Assembly: GCF_026162425.1 (NCBI RefSeq)
Contig: NZ_JAOBQJ010000004.1
Location: 553,988 to 617,987, forward strand
Source of the DNA: Flexivirga meconopsidis
GTDB taxonomy: Bacteria; Actinomycetota; Actinomycetes; Actinomycetales; Dermatophilaceae
DNA: 64,000 nucleotides
Reading direction: 5' to 3'
Shown here: positions 58,134 to 64,000 of the stretch, in pieces
Numbering within the stretch: position 1 is the first letter of the stretch
Layout of the letters: each line of letters starts with the position of its first letter
The notes under the pieces: generated by a model
The model's input: only the letters and a program-made list of their open reading frames with translations
What the model was told of the DNA's origin: nothing
The model's database searches: none
Program-made: the position numbers and the translations under genes

Positions 58134-58933
58134 ACGCGCCGGTCCGCGGTCTCGTCGGTCAGCATCCGGTCCAGGGTGGTCTCGAGCTGCACGTCTGTCA
58201 TCTTGCCTGGCGTCGTATGCCGGGCCCACAGCAGGTATTCGACATTGCCCGTGCCTCCTGCGATCGGGCTCGTCACCAGGCCGTGCACGTGCAGCCCGGT
58301 GCCGGGCAGTGCGCCGACGACGTCGCGCAGCACTCGAGCCCGCTCGTTCGGCGACTGCACCACGCCGGTGCGGGCCAGCCGCTCCCGGCCCACCTCGAAC
58401 TGCGGCTTGACCAGCGTCACCAGGTCCCCTCCGGAGGCGGTCAGCTCGGCCAGGGTGGGCAGTACCAGCCGCAGCGAGATGAAGCTCAGGTCGGCGACCA
58501 CGATGTCGGCCGGACCCCCGAGGTCTCCCGCGGTCACGTCGCGCACGTTGGTGCCGGACAGCTCGGTGACCCGGTCGTCCTCCTGCACCGCGGCGGCGAG
58601 CTGCCCGTGGCCGACGTCCAGGGCGAGCACCTCGCGCGCGCCGTGCTGCAGCAGCACCTGGGTGAAGCCGCCGGTCGACGCCCCGACGTCGATGCAGCGG
58701 GTGCCGCCGACCTCGATCGGGAAGGCGTCGAGCGCCGCCACCAGCTTGTATGCCGCGCGGCCCACCCACCGCTCGGGTTCGCCGGTGAGTTCGAGGGTCT
58801 GCGGGTCGACGGAGGTCGACGGCTTGGCAACGGGGCGGCCTGCGGCACTGACCCGGCCCGCGTCGATGAGTGCACGGGCGACCGCCCGAGAGCGGGCCAG
58901 GCCGCGGTCGACGAGGGCGGCGTCGGCGCGCAT
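58130..58933 (-). CDS. tlyA: TlyA family rRNA (cytidine-2'-O)-methyltransferase
   Basis: 267 residues. An N-terminal S4 RNA-binding domain (about 1-55) and a FtsJ-like methyltransferase domain: motif I DVGASTGGFTQVLLQHGA and VADLSFISLRLVLP. Mycobacterial TlyA methylates 16S and 23S rRNA and affects capreomycin sensitivity. It follows the hypothetical 58936-59334 gene by two bases. Confidence 0.93.
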   Translation of the reverse strand: MRADAALVDRGLARSRAVARALIDAGRVSAAGRPVAKPSTSVDPQTLELTGEPERWVGRAAYKLVAALDAFPIEVGGTRCIDVGASTGGFTQVLLQHGAREVLALDVGHGQLAAAVQEDDRVTELSGTNVRDVTAGDLGGPADIVVADLSFISLRLVLPTLAELTASGGDLVTLVKPQFEVGRERLARTGVVQSPNERARVLRDVVGALPGTGLHVHGLVTSPIAGGTGNVEYLLWARHTTPGKMTDVQLETTLDRMLTDETADRRV

Positions 58934-58935
58934 CG

Positions 58936-59334
58936 TCAGCCGGACAGGTCGGACAGTCGCTGCTGCAGCCGGCGGTGCACCGCGGTGACGTCGGCGATCT
59001 GGCCGTCGAGGTGCGCGGCCAGATCCGGCCCGCGGGCGCCGTCGCTCGACTCGGAATCCTCGCCGTCAGTGCCGCCCTCGCCGGGCACCTTCGCCAGGCC
59101 GTCGGAGGCAGGCAGCACGTCCGGGTCGGGCAGCCCCGACAGTGCCTGGTCGACCTGCGAGTCGCCAGTGGCCGAGAACCGGTCCCTGCTCCTGGGCGAA
59201 TCTTCTTGCGCGGCAACCGGTTCCGGACCGACCTTCGCTTCGTCGACCCCATTCGCGACGGGCTGTCGCGGGACCGGCGGCCCGGGCACGGGCGCTGCCC
59301 CCGCTGCGTTGTCGGGCTGGTCGATCTCGCTCAC
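58936..59334 (-). CDS. conserved hypothetical protein, acidic low-complexity
   Basis: 132 residues. The N-terminal 90 are Pro/Ala/Gly/acid-rich and likely disordered, while the C-terminus LAAHLDGQIADVTAVHRRLQQRLSDLSG is a helix that could pair with another protein. This matches small unnamed actinobacterial proteins found between tlyA and the HAD phosphatase. GTG 59334 follows AGGAGAT by good spacing; the longer frame has no such support. Confidence 0.7.
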   Translation of the reverse strand: MSEIDQPDNAAGAAPVPGPPVPRQPVANGVDEAKVGPEPVAAQEDSPRSRDRFSATGDSQVDQALSGLPDPDVLPASDGLAKVPGEGGTDGEDSESSDGARGPDLAAHLDGQIADVTAVHRRLQQRLSDLSG

Positions 59335-59358
59335 TCGAATCTCCTGATGCCTTGCGTG

Positions 59359-59384
59359 ACGATCGCTTGCGTTGCGGCGATCGT
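59359..59384. other. inverted repeat ACGATCGC-N10-GCGATCGT
   Basis: Perfect 8-bp arms with a 10-base spacer (TTGCGTTGCG, itself a direct repeat of TTGCG), about 25 bases upstream of the GTG of the hypothetical gene. Possible operator or RNA hairpin; no function assigned. Confidence 0.4.
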
Positions 59385-59497
59385 AATGGGCTCGCTTCAT
59401 GATCGCGCCCGGCCCGGCCGGGCACTCCGAGCTGGGAGCGTGCTGCCGGCGCAGCGCCCCGGTCACCCGGAGGGTCACGCCGACTCGCGCAAGCCGT

Positions 59498-60151
59498 CTA
59501 CGCCCCGGCCTTCTTCGCGGTCTGCTTCTTCGCGGCCTTCCTGGCCGGTGTCTTCTTGGCGACCGATTTGGTCGCCGCTGCCTTCTTGGCGGCCGATTTG
59601 GTCGCCGCTGCCTTCTTGGCCGGTGCCTTCTTGGCGGTTGTCCTACTCGCAGCAGTTGCCATCGTCGATTTCTTGGTGGCTGCCTTCTTCGTCGCCGACC
59701 GCTTGCCAGCCTTCTTGGCCGGTGCCTTCTTGGCTGAGGGCTCCTTGGCTGAGGCCTCCTTGGCCGGAGCCGGCATGGTTGCCACGGCCGCCGCGGCTGC
59801 CGCAGCGGCAGCGCGTTCTTGACGCAGTGATGTCACCTCAGACTGAAGGTGCTCGATCTGCGCGCGGGCCGCGTCGAGTTCGGCGCTGCGGGCAAGGCCG
59901 ATCCGGTCCAGTTGCGAGGTCACTTCCTGGGCGACCAGATCATGCACCATCTGCCGATTGGCCGCGGCCGCGTCGATCAGCTCGTCGGCGAGCTGACTGA
60001 CCTGCCCGGCGATCACACCTGCCCGGGTGGTCGCCAGGCCAACGCCAGGGACCTCGAGCAGAGTGCCCGCGGCTTCCAGCGCCTTGGTGCGGGTGATCTC
60101 GCCCGCACCGGTGACGATCTGCAGTGCGGTACGAACGCTGTCCAGTGCCAT
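59498..60151 (-). CDS. phasin/PhaF-like protein with histone H1-like Lys/Ala tail
   Basis: 217 residues. The first about 110 are helical ([20 protein letters not shown], then a heptad-like coiled region [24 protein letters not shown]). The rest is a Lys/Ala/Thr-rich tail of AKK/TKK repeats like histone H1 and PhaF of Pseudomonas, a phasin fused to a nucleoid-binding tail. Granule binding plus DNA binding is an inference. A 30-base tandem duplication lies in the tail. ATG 60151 follows GAAGGAG. The frame extends only 11 codons further. Confidence 0.75.
   Translation of the reverse strand: MALDSVRTALQIVTGAGEITRTKALEAAGTLLEVPGVGLATTRAGVIAGQVSQLADELIDAAAANRQMVHDLVAQEVTSQLDRIGLARSAELDAARAQIEHLQSEVTSLRQERAAAAAAAAAVATMPAPAKEASAKEPSAKKAPAKKAGKRSATKKAATKKSTMATAASRTTAKKAPAKKAAATKSAAKKAAATKSVAKKTPARKAAKKQTAKKAGA
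59561..59620 (+). repeat. 30-base tandem duplication inside the Lys/Ala tail gene
   Basis: Copies 59561-59590 and 59591-59620 differ at one base (GACCGATTTGG versus GGCCGATTTGG at the start). It adds ten codons of the basic tail, so copy number may vary between strains. Confidence 0.85.
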
Positions 60152-60246
60152 GCGGTTTCTCCTTCGCCGTTCGGCACCGGCCATGACGACGCGCGAGGGT
60201 CCAGCACCCGTCGCGCTCCGGCCTCAGCGCCGTGAGTGCGCCCAGG

Positions 60247-61401
60247 CTAGCTGCGACCGGGGAGCGCGGCCACCGCTTGCTCGGCGGTGATGTGCCCCTC
60301 GTCGATCGCCGTCCAGAGCACGCGCAGCGCGAGCCGGAGCCGCTCGATGTCTCCCTCGTCGTTCTCGGCGTCGGCTCCGTCGGCCTCGGCGCCCTGGTCG
60401 GGCGTGCCGCTGAATGCAACTCGCGGGTTCGCCCCGTCGAAGGCCAGGGTTGCCGTGCACTCCCTGATCGCCCAGGCGCCGTCGCCCAGCGCGCGCGGCT
60501 CGTCGTAGGGCAGGCTGAGGGCGCGCAGGTCCGCAGCCACGTAGCGCGGTCGCAGCGTCGCCGGTGCACTCACCAGGTCGGCCGGACCGTGCACGCCGGT
60601 CAGCACGTGCAGCGCGTCCATGCCGGCCGCGTGCGCGCCGGCGACGTCCGTCTCCAACCGGTCGCCGATGCCCAGGGTGTGGGCGGCGTCCTGTCCCAGC
60701 GCCTTCGCAGCGAGCTCGTACATCAGCGGCCCGGGCTTGCCCACCACCTCCGGATCCACCTCGACCGCGAGCCGCACCGCCCGGACGAGAGAACCGTTGC
60801 CCGGCGCCACTCCCCGATCTGTCGGCAGAGTCAGGTCGTCGTTGGTCGCAACCCACCGGGCACCCGCCTGGATCGCATAGGCAGCCTCGCCCAGGTCGGC
60901 CGCAGTGACCGCCGGACCGTACCCCTGCAGCACCGCCTTCACCTCGATGTTCACGCCGGTGTCTGCGCCGCCGGTGTCTGCGCCGTCGGATCCCGCCGCG
61001 CGCTGTTGTCGCATCGTCTCCGGTGTCACGGGCTCCAGCCCGACCGCGCGCACCGCCTCGGGCACGCCCCGGCCGCCGACGACCAGCACGTGGTCACCCG
61101 GCGTCAACCGTTCGGCGAGCCAGCTGGCGCCTGCCAGCGATGAGGTGAGCACCTGTTCGTCATCCAGGCGCACCCCGAGAGCACGCAGTTGCGCGGCGAC
61201 GTCGGCCGGTGTTCGCGACGCGTTGTTCGTCGCGAACACCACGCCACTGCCCGCGTCGACGGCGGCAGCAAGCCCGTCGACCGCATGCGGCACTGCCGAG
61301 GCGCCCCGGTAGACGACGCCGTCGAGGTCACAGACGAGCGCGGGATAACGACCGGCGAGCGGCCGGCCGGGCGTGGAAGGACTCGATGCGGTTGCGGTCA
61401 C
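60247..61401 (-). CDS. HAD-IIA family phosphatase
   Basis: 384 residues. Motif I LVCDLDGVVYRG at about residues 22-33, motif II TNNASR, motif III lysine VGKPGPLMYE and motif IV GIGDRLETDVAGAHAAGMDAL. These are the NagD/p-nitrophenylphosphatase type of HAD hydrolase. A C-terminal tail of about 90 residues (DEPRALGDGAWAIRECTATL onward) is extra to the core and seems to be a small unrelated domain seen in actinomycete homologues. Substrate unknown. Confidence 0.88.
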   Translation of the reverse strand: MTATASSPSTPGRPLAGRYPALVCDLDGVVYRGASAVPHAVDGLAAAVDAGSGVVFATNNASRTPADVAAQLRALGVRLDDEQVLTSSLAGASWLAERLTPGDHVLVVGGRGVPEAVRAVGLEPVTPETMRQQRAAGSDGADTGGADTGVNIEVKAVLQGYGPAVTAADLGEAAYAIQAGARWVATNDDLTLPTDRGVAPGNGSLVRAVRLAVEVDPEVVGKPGPLMYELAAKALGQDAAHTLGIGDRLETDVAGAHAAGMDALHVLTGVHGPADLVSAPATLRPRYVAADLRALSLPYDEPRALGDGAWAIRECTATLAFDGANPRVAFSGTPDQGAEADGADAENDEGDIERLRLALRVLWTAIDEGHITAEQAVAALPGRS

Positions 61402-61461
61402 CGGGCCATTCTGCCGACCGACCTGGTCACCGTCCTGGCGCGGGCCCCGGCAAGCGCCGGC

Positions 61462-61839
61462 TCACGGACGACGGAGCACCTGCAGCGCGAAGGCCTCGAC
61501 CTCGTAGCGGCTGACTCGCGCCCCGGCCGGTGGTTTCCAGAATCTCCGCAGCAGCGCTCCGTCGACCGCGACCAGCTCGCCGCCGGCCCAGCGCGACGCC
61601 TTCCGGCGAGTGGCGGCCGACCAGCAGACGATGTCGACGGTGTCGATCGTGGGAGACCGCGGCCCGTGCCGTGCTGCTGCCGGCCGGTCGACGACCAGCC
61701 GGAAGACCGCCAGCTCGTCCCCGCTCGGCATGACGCGCTGCTCCGGCGGCGCACTGACCCTGCCGATGAGGTGGACCTCGTTGCGTGCGGTCGTGTCAGC
61801 GACGGCTTCGCGGACCGTCGCGGCGGGTGTGGTGGGCAT
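61462..61839 (-). CDS. single-stranded DNA-binding protein-like (SSB) OB-fold protein
   Basis: 125 residues, a stand-alone OB fold: NEVHLIGRVSAPPEQRVMPS and GDELAVFRLVV as in the SSB family, then VDIVCWSAATRRKASRWAGGELVAVDGALLRRFW. The usual acidic C-terminal tip of SSB is missing; the end is ALQVLRRP, so this is an SSB paralogue rather than the main SSB. ATG follows GGGAGG by five bases. A LexA box lies 15 bases upstream. Confidence 0.85.
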   Translation of the reverse strand: MPTTPAATVREAVADTTARNEVHLIGRVSAPPEQRVMPSGDELAVFRLVVDRPAAARHGPRSPTIDTVDIVCWSAATRRKASRWAGGELVAVDGALLRRFWKPPAGARVSRYEVEAFALQVLRRP

Positions 61840-61854
61840 GTCGCCTCCCGTGGG

Positions 61855-61870
61855 TCGAACGGATGTTCGT
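61855..61870. promoter_or_regulatory. LexA (SOS) box upstream of the SSB-like gene
   Basis: TCGAAC-GGAT-GTTCGT matches the actinobacterial SOS box TCGAAC-N4-GTTCGA with perfect inner half-sites CGAAC and GTTCG; only the last base differs. It lies 15 bases before the ATG, where LexA would block transcription. No other box of this quality was seen in the window. Confidence 0.75.
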
Positions 61871-62002
61871 TCCACTGTGCGGCGGCGCCGTGCCCGGGTC
61901 GAGCCAGTGGGCAGCCTGCTGTGGATCGCCCTGGTGCGTGATCGGGGATGTGGATGAAACGGGAGATGAAGACGAAAGTGACCGCCGGCGGCCGGAGCGC
62001 CG

Positions 62003-63619
62003 TCAGCGACCCTCGTCCGGCCGCTCCCCCAGGGCCGGGCCCGTGTCGGCGTCCGTGTCGTCACCAGGGTCGTCCGGACCGCGCGAGCCGTCGCCGCCAC
62101 CGTGCGGGCCCGCATCCGCGGCCACGTCGCCGCCGGCTTCGCTCGCAACCTCGACCTCTCCATCGACGGCTTCGGCCCTGTCGTCGTCGTGACCCTCATC
62201 GTCGCGTACGGGGTCGCCTTCGTCGTCGTCCTGGCCGTCGAGCAGGTCGGTCAGCACCACACCGTCGAGCAGGTCGAGCCGGTCCGCGGCGTCGGTCTCA
62301 CCGGACGGGTCCGCGTCGAGTGCCTTCGCAAACCATTCCCGGGCGCCCTCAGAGTCGCCACCGGCGAGCAGCGCCTCGGCATACGCGTAGAAGAGGCGAC
62401 CCGCCCAAGGCTGATTCGTGCCGCGTTCCAGCGCCGGGATGCGCAGCACCATCTGCGCGGCCTCGGGCTGTCCGAGATCACGCCGGACTCCGGACACCAC
62501 GATCGCGAGTTCAATGTTGTCGGCCTCGCCGAGATTGCGGGCCTCGTCAGAGCTCGCAAGATCCAGGGCTCGCTCGTAACGCCCGAGACCGCGCTCGGAG
62601 TCCACGAGATAAGGCAAGAGGTGATTGGAGCCGGAAAGCCTTTTGGCAGTGCGGAATTCGCGTATGGCGTCGTTGAATTCACTCCGCCGGTAGTGCACCA
62701 GGCCGAGGGCCTCGCGCACCGCGGCGACGCGGCCGGCACGACGCGCGGCATGCTCTGCGTGCGCCAGCGCCAGGTCCGGGTCCTCCTCGAGCAGGGTGGC
62801 GGCGGCGACCAGGTGTTTCGCCACGCCCTCGGCGTTCTCCTTGGTCAGGGTGCGCAGCTCACGCCATACCGATCGGTCGAGCTCGCGACCGGTGATGTCC
62901 TCCGGCAGAACCGGTGCGAAGCGGGTGTCCCGAGCCGACTTCTGTGAGGGCGAGCTGCGGTCCCAGCTGCGCGGGCCGCGTTCGGCACGGGACCTGTTCT
63001 CGTCGCGCTGCGGCTCGTCGCGGTCGCTCCGTTGCCGATCGGAGTTGTAGCGCGGACGGTCGGACCCGAACCGCGCATCATCCCCGCGTCGGCCGCCGCC
63101 ACGGCGAGGACCACCAGCACGGTCTTCCCGCTGGCCACCGGCGCGCGAGCCGCGATCGTCGCGGCGGTCGAAACTGCGCGGCGGGCGACCTCGCCCGTTG
63201 CCGTCCGGACGCCCCCGACCCGTCTCGAAGGACCTCAAGCCGCGCCGCTCCCCGCGCTCGTAACCGCGTCCGCCGCGGCCCTCTTCGCGACGATCCCGGT
63301 CAGTCGGCCGGCCGCCACGGCGGTCGTCACCACGGCCATCACGACGGGGCCGGTCATCCCCCGTCCGGCTGGAGCTGCCGCGCGGCGGTCGGCCGCCCCT
63401 GTCCGACGAGCCGTATGACGAACGCCCCGCCCGTCCATCACGTCGTTGCTCACGGTCGTCACGATCGTCGCGAGGCGCTCGGTCTTCCGACGACGCCGGG
63501 TCCGGCCCGGTCGCCGGACGCTGCTGCCCTGAACCACCACCGGCGGCGCGCGACCACCGTCCGGCGCGCCGCTCCTGGCGGCCGTCGTCCGAACTCTTAC
63601 CGGAGTTGTCGTCGGTCAC
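62003..63619 (-). CDS. tetratricopeptide repeat protein with Arg/Gly-rich disordered N-terminus
   Basis: 538 residues. The first about 230 are Arg/Gly/Asp-rich low complexity (RGG- and DRGG-like), then a conserved start DITGRELDRSVWRELRTLTK near residue 245 and helical TPR-like repeats (AVREALGLVHYRRSEFNDAIREF, ALLAGGDSEGAREWFAKALDADP). The C-terminal 100 residues are acidic. It resembles an uncharacterised TPR protein present near tlyA in actinomycetes. GTG 63619 is 11 bases after GAAGG; a TTG further up is an alternative. It lies just after an rRNA operon. Confidence 0.8.
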   Translation of the reverse strand: MTDDNSGKSSDDGRQERRAGRWSRAAGGGSGQQRPATGPDPASSEDRAPRDDRDDREQRRDGRAGRSSYGSSDRGGRPPRGSSSRTGDDRPRRDGRGDDRRGGRPTDRDRREEGRGGRGYERGERRGLRSFETGRGRPDGNGRGRPPRSFDRRDDRGSRAGGQREDRAGGPRRGGGRRGDDARFGSDRPRYNSDRQRSDRDEPQRDENRSRAERGPRSWDRSSPSQKSARDTRFAPVLPEDITGRELDRSVWRELRTLTKENAEGVAKHLVAAATLLEEDPDLALAHAEHAARRAGRVAAVREALGLVHYRRSEFNDAIREFRTAKRLSGSNHLLPYLVDSERGLGRYERALDLASSDEARNLGEADNIELAIVVSGVRRDLGQPEAAQMVLRIPALERGTNQPWAGRLFYAYAEALLAGGDSEGAREWFAKALDADPSGETDAADRLDLLDGVVLTDLLDGQDDDEGDPVRDDEGHDDDRAEAVDGEVEVASEAGGDVAADAGPHGGGDGSRGPDDPGDDTDADTGPALGERPDEGR

Positions 63620-63681
63620 GATGAGAACCAACCTTCGCTATGGAACTGGGGCCGCCACACGCGGACGGAACGATCAAGTTT

Positions 63682-63731
63682 ACAAAAAACAAGGAGCCGG
63701 GCTCGGGTGAGCACCCAAGTCCGGCTCCTTG
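63682..63731 (-). terminator. rho-independent terminator of the rRNA operon
   Basis: On the minus strand a hairpin with 11-bp perfect arms (CAAGGAGCCGG / CCGGCTCCTTG) and a further inner stem is followed directly by a run of six T before G (positions 63689-63684). It lies 13 bases after the 5S rRNA end and shields the TPR gene from rRNA transcription. Confidence 0.92.
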
Positions 63732-63743
63732 CCTTCAATGTTT

Positions 63744-63863
63744 GTTCGGCGGTGTCCTACTCTCCCACACCCTACCGAGTGCAGTACCATCGGCGCTGAA
63801 GGGCTTAGCTTCCGGGTTCGGGATGTGACCGGGCGTTTCCCACTTCGCTATAACCGCCGAAAC
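63744..63863 (-). rRNA. rrf: 5S ribosomal RNA
   Basis: On the minus strand the sequence begins GTTTCGGCGGTTATAGCG and ends GAGTAGGACACCGCCGAAC, with the conserved internal CCGAACCCGGAAGCTAAG and the closing stem. About 120 bases, the usual length. The 23S gene should lie beyond the window end. Confidence 0.97.
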
Positions 63864-64000
63864 CCTGCGAAACACACACACGGGTTCCAAACGTGTACAC
63901 GTCTATCCAATTATTCGTGTTACTCGTTGAACCACCAACCCCCACCACAAGGGGGTGGTTGGGTGTTGTTTCAGAATTGCATAGTGGACGCGAACGTTGC
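63864..64000 (-). other. 23S-5S rRNA spacer (part)
   Basis: 137 bases. It holds an imperfect hairpin with GGGGGT and ACCCCC arms (around 63935-63965), a likely RNase III processing stem, and GCAACGTTCGCGTCC near the window end, which resembles known actinobacterial spacer sequence. No tRNA gene is present in this part. Confidence 0.7.

Noticed and set aside
63640..63828. 62-codon plus-strand frame at the rRNA end
   Set aside because: It lies over the 5S rRNA and terminator and has no coding support.
63864..64000. tRNA gene in the 23S-5S spacer
   Set aside because: No cloverleaf or TTCRANNC arm found; only a processing hairpin.

Overview
The window is high-GC DNA from an actinomycete. The gene content and order (pyr operon, nusB-efp, aro genes, mltG-ruvX-alaS, aspS, pyrG, recN-nadK-tlyA, a DUF222/HNH protein, many GTG starts and leaderless-type promoters) point to Actinomycetota, most likely Micrococcales. 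A Dermacoccaceae or Intrasporangiaceae relative is my guess, not something the sequence proves.

Layout. 1-7.8 kb: the pyrimidine operon pyrR-pyrB-pyrC-carA-carB-pyrK on the minus strand, with a PyrR-binding hairpin against the pyrR ribosome binding site. 7.9-22.4 kb: conserved housekeeping block on the minus strand (nusB, efp, aroB-aroK-aroC-aroE, mltG, ruvX, alaS), broken between efp and aroB by an islet of four genes (macrodomain protein, DUF418-like membrane protein, FMN-binding glutamate synthase-like protein, methyltransferase) and a REP-like repeat. 22.4-32 kb: two small conserved proteins, a VapBC toxin-antitoxin pair and a six-gene peptide ABC transporter with two substrate-binding lipoproteins. 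32-42.6 kb: rarA, an acetyltransferase, a DUF222/HNH protein followed by a hydrolase remnant, an iron ABC transporter with an IdeR/DtxR-type box, a thioesterase-like gene, a VapC remnant and aspS. 42.8-51.9 kb: mostly plus-strand accessory genes (two tandem acetyltransferase paralogues, an unknown protein, two kinase-like phosphotransferases, argG, a patatin, a split transketolase, an aldo/keto reductase). 51.9-63.6 kb: conserved minus-strand block (aminotransferase, Nudix hydrolase, pyrG, recN, nadK, tlyA, a phasin/H1-like protein, HAD phosphatase, an SSB under a LexA box, a TPR protein). 63.7-64.0 kb: the 5S rRNA end of an rRNA operon and its terminator.

How the genes work together. UMP synthesis (pyr operon) feeds CTP synthase (pyrG). 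AroB/E/K/C supply the aromatic pathway. RecN, RarA, RuvX and the LexA-boxed SSB are repair and replication functions. Two ABC systems import peptides and iron.

The strongest signal not explained by the genes is the octamer GTATGACG (reverse complement CGTCATAC). I counted 32 exact copies by eye where base composition predicts about one. They lie in both orientations and in five of the six reading-frame registers (the sixth would put an in-frame stop there), often using rare codons (ATA, TCA), and none lie in the 11 kb stretch that holds the VapBC and peptide-transporter genes. No stretch of more than about 300 bases lacks a gene. I saw no tRNA gene, CRISPR array, insertion sequence or replication origin.
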